18,225 nucleotides of DNA from Methanobrevibacter sp. (GTDB lineage Archaea > Methanobacteriota > Methanobacteria > Methanobacteriales > Methanobacteriaceae). The number at the start of each line of letters is the position of its first letter. Within the stretch, counting starts at the first letter, position 1. Positions 14,680 to 18,225 of this stretch are shown here, piece by piece. Below the pieces are notes generated by a model, which saw only the letters and a program-made list of their open reading frames with translations, was not told the origin of the DNA and made no database searches. The position numbers were made by a program, and so were the translations under genes. Location of the stretch: positions 1 to 18,225 of the forward strand of contig JADLKP010000021.1 in the NCBI GenBank assembly GCA_016838945.1, read 5' to 3'.

Positions 14680-15207
14680 ATGAAAATAATAATTTATGCT
14701 TCACAATATGGGTCAACAAAACAATATGCTGATGAGTTGTCTAAAAGAACTGGCATTGAAACAGCCGAATACACTGAGATTAGAGACATAAATCAGTATG
14801 ATACAATAGTTTATCTTGGACCTTTATACGCTGGAAGCGTCATGGGTCTAAAAAAGACCTTAAATAAGATCAAGGATGTTCAGGATAAGAAACTTATCGT
14901 TGGAACCGTAGGATTGGCAGACCCAAATGATAAAGGGAATAGGGAAGGAATCATGAATGGAATAAAGGAACAGGTTCATGGATGCATTTATAATAAGGCA
15001 AGAATATATTTCTTGAGGGGTGCAATAGATTACTCCAATCTTAACCTAAAGCACAAAACAATGATGGCATTTATCCATAGGAAAGTAAAAGGAATGAAGG
15101 AAGAGGAAAAGACTGCAGAAATAAAAGCTGTTATTGAAACATATGGAAAAAATGTCAGTTATATTGATTTTAATGCTTTGGATCCGATAATGGATGAGAT
15201 TCAATAG
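14680..15207 (+). CDS. Flavodoxin-domain protein (Flavodoxin_5/HemG-like)
   Basis: A 175-residue FMN-binding electron carrier or flavodoxin-like oxidoreductase. KIIIYASQYGSTKQYADELSKRTG (from residue 2) holds the phosphate-binding loop. YDTIVYLGPLYAGSVMGLKK and KLIVGTVGLADP are the other flavin-contacting blocks, and AIDYSNLNLKHKTMMAF is typical of the Flavodoxin_5/protoporphyrinogen oxidase-like group. An in-frame ATG at 14671 overlaps the methyltransferase stop as ATGA. ATG 14680 is preferred because GGGGA (14666-14670) is well placed for it, but either gives strong coupling to the methyltransferase. Its last 13 codons and stop lie in the first unit of a four-copy 45-bp tandem repeat that continues beyond the stop codon. 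Its redox partner is not identifiable. Confidence 0.88.
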   Translation: MKIIIYASQYGSTKQYADELSKRTGIETAEYTEIRDINQYDTIVYLGPLYAGSVMGLKKTLNKIKDVQDKKLIVGTVGLADPNDKGNREGIMNGIKEQVHGCIYNKARIYFLRGAIDYSNLNLKHKTMMAFIHRKVKGMKEEEKTAEIKAVIETYGKNVSYIDFNALDPIMDEIQ

Positions 15208-15347
15208 GGTATTTTTGATGCTTTGGATTCGATAATGGATGAGATTCAATAGGGTATTTTTGATGCTTTGGATTCGATAATGGATGAGATTCAATAGGGT
15301 ATTTTTAATGCTTTGAATCAGATAATGGATGAAATTCAATAATCTAT
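15168..15347 (+). repeat. Four-copy 45-bp tandem repeat over the flavodoxin gene tail
   Basis: Four units of exactly 45 bp begin inside the gene (15168, 15213, 15258, 15303). Each repeats the codons for NALDPIMDEIQ or a variant, the stop codon and a short spacer. Units 2 and 3 are identical (15211-15255 equals 15256-15300). Unit 1 reads DP, units 2 and 3 DS, unit 4 NQ at the same codons. Stops are TAG, TAG, TAG and TAA (15205, 15250, 15295, 15340), all in the gene's frame. The array fills the spacer toward tgtA. Origin by slippage or unequal exchange is likely; whether the extra units do anything is unknown. Confidence 0.95.
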
Positions 15348-15485
15348 TTTAAAAAACTTTTTAAACTAATAAGTTAATATAAGATATATAAATCTATTTT
15401 TTATATTTTTAAAAGATTTAATCATATTTACCAATTTTAAAGATTTATTAAATTTACTTTTTATCATTTGAAGGATGAGAAAATA

Positions 15486-17486
15486 ATGTTTGAAATTAAA
15501 GCAAAAGATATGAGAGGAAGAGTAGGTGTTTTGAAAACAAATCATGGAGACATCAAGACACCAAACCTGATGCCTGTAATCCATCCTAGAAAACAGCCAA
15601 TCAATGTAAAGGATTATGGTGCAGACATTGTAATTACAAATGCTTATTTGATTTACAAAGATGAAGACCTAAGCAAAAAGGCATTGGATGTCGGTTTGCA
15701 TGAATTGATCAACTTCGATGGTCCTATCATGACCGATTCAGGTTCATTCCAACTGTCTGTCTATGGTGATGTGGAAATAACCAATCAGGAGGTCATAGAG
15801 TTTCAGGAAGCCATCGGCACTGATATAGGAACTTCACTTGACATTCCAACAGGACCTTATGTAGATAGGGAAAAGGTGGAAGAAGACCTTGAAATCACCA
15901 TTGAACGTGCCAAGGAGGCAATCAGTTTTGTAAAGGATAATGACTACAAAATGAAAATAAACTCTGTGGTTCAAGGATCCACTTATCCAGACCTAAGGGA
16001 ATACTGTGCAACCGAATTGACAAAGCTTGATGCAGACTTATATCCGATTGGTGCTGTTGTCCCGCTTATGGAAATGTATCATTACCGTGACCTTGTTGAT
16101 GCTGTAATGCATTCTGTCAAATGCTTGCCGGAATCCAAGGCACGTCATCTTATGGGTGCAGGACATCCTATGATCTTTGCACTTTGTGTAGCTATGGGAT
16201 GTGACCTATTCGATTCTGCAGCTTATATCCTATATGCGGAAGGGGACAGATTCCTCACTACAAGAGGCACATTGAAGTTGGAGAACATGACAGAAATGCC
16301 TTGTTCTTGTGAAGTCTGCTCTAAATACACTCCAGATGATTTGAGGGCTATGGATAAGGAGGAAAGAACCAAATTGATAGCTCAGCACAATTTGCATGTA
16401 AGCTTTGCAGAGCTCAGGCTCATCAGACAGGCAATAGCTGAAGGCAGTTTGATGGAACTTGTGGAGGAACGTTGCAGAGCTCATCCTATGCTTCTTGATG
16501 CTGTAAGGCATTTAGGTGAATACAGTGAAGACTTGGAGCAATTCGATCCAAGAAGCAAAAAGTCTGCATTTTTCTATACAGGTCCTGAATCATTGAAAAG
16601 GGCAGAGGTTACAAGACATCTCAAGCAATTGGCGAATATGGACAAGAAGAAAAACCTTGTTGTGCTTCCTGCATATAGGAAACCTTACAGCAAATATTTG
16701 GTAAGCAGCTTCCGTGAATTCTATGTTTATGCAAAGGATGAATCCAATGGCGAGGATGCACCTTGCGTAATTGACAATGATGACACCGATTTCGCTGTAT
16801 TGGACATTCCATTCTGCATGATTCCACTTGAACTGGATGAGGTCTATCCATTGAGCCAAAGCGATGCCCCAAGAATTCATGATAGGATTGCAGATGAATT
16901 CACAAGAGACTTTTTCATCGATTATGCTGAAAACTATGACAATGTTCTTGTTCATCCTAAAGTGATGGATGAGCTTGAGCTTGACTATATTGAAAGGTAT
17001 GAACATCCTGAAGATGTCAGATACAAAAAGGATGACATCAAAAAGCTTAAGGCAATTGCAGATTACCAATTCGGAAAAGGGGCTGGCGAAGCATTGTTCA
17101 CTGGCAAGATCAAGATTGAAAAGAGCAAGAAGACCGGTAAGATAAGACATGTATTTGACAAGAATCAGAATATCGTCAATATGAGAGCTTCTGACAGTTT
17201 CTTGATTCTTTCCAAATTAGGTGCTCAAAGACTTGCAGCATTGGATGGAATGAGAAATAAGGTCATGATTGACAACAGCGTCGAATCATTTGCACGTGAT
17301 GGAAAAAGCGTTTTTGCCAAGTTCATCAAGGATTGTGATGAAAACATAAGATCCAATGATGAGGTTCTGATTGTAAACGAGCAAGGGGAGCTATTGGCAT
17401 TCGGTAAGGCACTTTTGAATCATAAGGAAATGATGGACTTCAAGACAGGCCAAGCAATAAAGACAAGAAAGGGATTTAAAGAATAA
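15486..17486 (+). CDS. tgtA: Archaeosine tRNA-guanine transglycosylase (preQ0-inserting)
   Basis: Exchanges guanine 15 in the D-loop of archaeal tRNAs for preQ0, the first tRNA-bound step of archaeosine synthesis. The 666-residue length and C-terminal PUA-like domain (roughly 590-666, KVMIDNSVESFARDGKSVFAKFI to the end) are those of full-length archaeal ArcTGT. MTDSGSFQ gives Asp84, and DLFDSAAY gives Asp243 at the position of the catalytic nucleophile. PCSCEVC (Cys273, 275, 278) and a His in HNLHVSF form the zinc site. A TTG at 15468 opens the frame, but MFEIKAKD at ATG 15486 fits the family, with AAGGATGAG upstream. A TATA-like TAAGATATATAAAT (15379-15392) probably drives it. The last ten codons and stop are repeated downstream in a 36-bp array. 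Confidence 0.96.
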   Translation: MFEIKAKDMRGRVGVLKTNHGDIKTPNLMPVIHPRKQPINVKDYGADIVITNAYLIYKDEDLSKKALDVGLHELINFDGPIMTDSGSFQLSVYGDVEITNQEVIEFQEAIGTDIGTSLDIPTGPYVDREKVEEDLEITIERAKEAISFVKDNDYKMKINSVVQGSTYPDLREYCATELTKLDADLYPIGAVVPLMEMYHYRDLVDAVMHSVKCLPESKARHLMGAGHPMIFALCVAMGCDLFDSAAYILYAEGDRFLTTRGTLKLENMTEMPCSCEVCSKYTPDDLRAMDKEERTKLIAQHNLHVSFAELRLIRQAIAEGSLMELVEERCRAHPMLLDAVRHLGEYSEDLEQFDPRSKKSAFFYTGPESLKRAEVTRHLKQLANMDKKKNLVVLPAYRKPYSKYLVSSFREFYVYAKDESNGEDAPCVIDNDDTDFAVLDIPFCMIPLELDEVYPLSQSDAPRIHDRIADEFTRDFFIDYAENYDNVLVHPKVMDELELDYIERYEHPEDVRYKKDDIKKLKAIADYQFGKGAGEALFTGKIKIEKSKKTGKIRHVFDKNQNIVNMRASDSFLILSKLGAQRLAALDGMRNKVMIDNSVESFARDGKSVFAKFIKDCDENIRSNDEVLIVNEQGELLAFGKALLNHKEMMDFKTGQAIKTRKGFKE

Positions 17487-17630
17487 ATTCTAATAAAGTC
17501 AAGAAAGGGATTTAAAAAATAAATTCTAATAAAGTCATGAAAAGGATTTAAAAAATAAATTCTAATAAAGTCATGAAAAGGATTTAAAAAATAAATTCTA
17601 ATAAAGTCAAGGAAAGGATTTAAAAAATAA
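17456..17630 (+). repeat. Five-copy 36-bp tandem repeat over the tgtA gene tail
   Basis: Units start at 17456, 17492, 17528, 17564 and 17600 with AATAAAG and a period of exactly 36 bp (12 codons); the fifth is incomplete at its end. Unit 1 is the true gene end (IKTRKGFKE and TAA). Each later unit repeats it in frame with its own TAA. Units 3 and 4 are identical and carry an extra in-frame TGA, so they are not under selection as protein. Together with the flavodoxin array this makes two neighbouring genes with repeated 3' ends. Confidence 0.95.
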
Positions 17631-17639
17631 AAATCATTA

Positions 17640-17662
17640 TATATTCTAATTAATAGAATATA
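17640..17662. promoter_or_regulatory. Inverted repeat upstream of the NAC gene
   Basis: TATATTCTA (17640-17648) and TAGAATATA (17654-17662) are perfect 9-bp arms around ATTAA, 53 bp before the NAC start codon. The downstream arm runs into TATAATTAAATA, which could be the TATA box, so a bound protein would cover the promoter. It could equally be a terminator hairpin for the repeat-bearing tgtA transcript, though no T tract follows. Confidence 0.4.
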
Positions 17663-17714
17663 ATTAAATAAATAGATAAAAATTATTATTTTAATAAAAT
17701 TTAGAGGTTATATT

Positions 17715-18059
17715 ATGATACCTGGTATGAACCCAAAACAATTGAAGAGCATGCAAAGACAAATGAAAAAGATGGGTATGGACATGAAAGAAATTGATGG
17801 TGTCCAAGAAGTTATTATTCGTTGTGAAGATAAGGATTTAATTATTTCCCCTGCAGATGTAAGTTTAATGACTGTAATGGGTCAGGAAACCTATCAAGTC
17901 ACTGGAACTGCTGTTGAAGTGGAAAAAGAGATTGAAATTCCACAAGAAGACATTGAAATGGTAGCCAATACTGCTGGTGTAAGTGCTGCAGATGCTGAAG
18001 AAGCATTAAGGGAAACCGGTGGAGATTTAGCGGAAGCTATTTTAAAATTAAATGGATAG
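17715..18059 (+). CDS. nac: Nascent polypeptide-associated complex protein (archaeal NAC)
   Basis: A 114-residue ribosome-associated chaperone that contacts emerging polypeptides; archaea use a homodimer of this alpha-like subunit. The N-terminal NPKQLKSMQRQMKKMGMDMKEIDGVQEVIIR is the basic ribosome-binding stretch leading into the NAC domain. The beta-rich middle (DLIISPADVSLMTVMGQETYQVTG) is the dimer core. The C-terminal IPQEDIEMVANTAGVSAADAEEALRETGGDLAEAILKL is a UBA-like domain. Length is usual. GAGGTTAT lies just before ATG 17715. It appears to be a single-gene unit, followed by a long T-rich terminator region. Confidence 0.96.
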   Translation: MIPGMNPKQLKSMQRQMKKMGMDMKEIDGVQEVIIRCEDKDLIISPADVSLMTVMGQETYQVTGTAVEVEKEIEIPQEDIEMVANTAGVSAADAEEALRETGGDLAEAILKLNG

Positions 18060-18066
18060 TCTTATT

Positions 18067-18152
18067 CATTTCTCTTTTTCTTTTTTAATTTTTTTCTAAT
18101 ATTTTTAAATTTTTTTCTAATTCTTTTTTTATTTTATTTTGACTTTTTTTTT
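18067..18152 (+). terminator. T-rich terminator region after the NAC gene
   Basis: Several T tracts of six to nine bases follow the stop codon, including two identical 14-mers AATTTTTTTCTAAT at 18087-18100 and 18108-18121, as expected of archaeal intrinsic termination. Beyond them (18153-18225) is A+T-rich sequence with TATA-like words (GTTTATAAAT, AAGTATATAAAA) that probably belongs to the promoter of the next gene outside the window. Confidence 0.6.
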
Positions 18153-18225
18153 AAAATTAAGTTTATAAATTATTAAGAATATATAATAATAAGTATATAA
18201 AAATTTTAAAGATTTTACAGATTTT

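Noticed and set aside
15046..15339. A 97-residue minus-strand reading frame with repeated blocks (LNLIHYRIQSIKNTL)
   Set aside because: It is only the reverse reading of the 45-bp tandem repeat at the flavodoxin gene end; it has no ribosome site and no family resemblance.
15205..15342. TAG codons read as pyrrolysine, extending the flavodoxin through the repeats to TAA at 15342
   Set aside because: Frame and stops would allow it, but amino acid changes between units look unconstrained, the next gene's array has TAA and TGA stops, and this lineage is not known for pyrrolysine. Kept only as a point to check.
16590..17150. A 186-residue open frame on the minus strand inside tgtA
   Set aside because: It lies wholly within a well-supported gene, has no ribosome site, and its composition is that of reversed codons.
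15168..17630. CRISPR array
   Set aside because: The repeated units are contiguous, without unique spacers, and derive from gene ends; no cas genes are present.

Overview
The window looks like chromosomal DNA of a methanogenic archaeon of the Methanobacteriales, most likely Methanobrevibacter or a close relative. This is inferred from gene content and base composition, not from a database match. The archaeal markers are an archaeosine tRNA-guanine transglycosylase (tgtA), an archaeal NAC protein with a UBA-like tail, TTTAWATA-type TATA boxes, GGTGAT/GGAG Shine-Dalgarno sites and very A+T-rich, T-tract-rich spacers.

Layout: glmS (168-1952) makes glucosamine-6-phosphate for cell-wall and glycan precursors. 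It is followed by 835 bp without a gene, which nevertheless holds a run of strong inverted repeats (about 1967-2420) that could be a structured RNA. Next comes a compact island (about 2692-3871) of three small genes: a winged-helix regulator, a small DUF3467-like protein and a second winged-helix-like protein. The island is bracketed by a 55-bp direct repeat (54/55 identical) that duplicates the last codons of the neighbouring acyltransferase gene. Its promoter is bracketed by two copies of TGTATA-N5-TATACA. On the minus strand follow the membrane O-acyltransferase (3871-4935) and a tight three-gene cassette (5010-6106) ending in a HEPN-like protein, with a palindrome next to its promoter.

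From 6369 to 13339 lies a surface-glycan cluster on the plus strand: UDP-galactopyranose mutase (glf), two tandem-duplicated family 2 glycosyltransferases, a Wzx-like flippase, and a glycyl radical enzyme with a Cys-x-Glu active site, which argues for a dehydratase/lyase rather than a true pyruvate formate-lyase. The likely product is a galactofuranose-containing surface glycan that may be acetylated by the acyltransferase. The role of the radical enzyme is unknown.

The last third is more housekeeping in character: an MnmC-like tRNA methyltransferase coupled to a flavodoxin, then tgtA and the NAC protein. Both the flavodoxin gene and tgtA carry tandem repeats of their own 3' ends, including the stop codon, with periods of 45 and 36 bp that keep the reading frame. 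Together with the duplicated acyltransferase tail, three genes in this window have copies of their 3' ends beyond the stop codon.

The best candidates for something undescribed are the repeat-flanked three-gene island with paired operators, the 3'-end repeat arrays, the possible structured RNA after glmS, the HEPN cassette and the glycan-linked glycyl radical enzyme.
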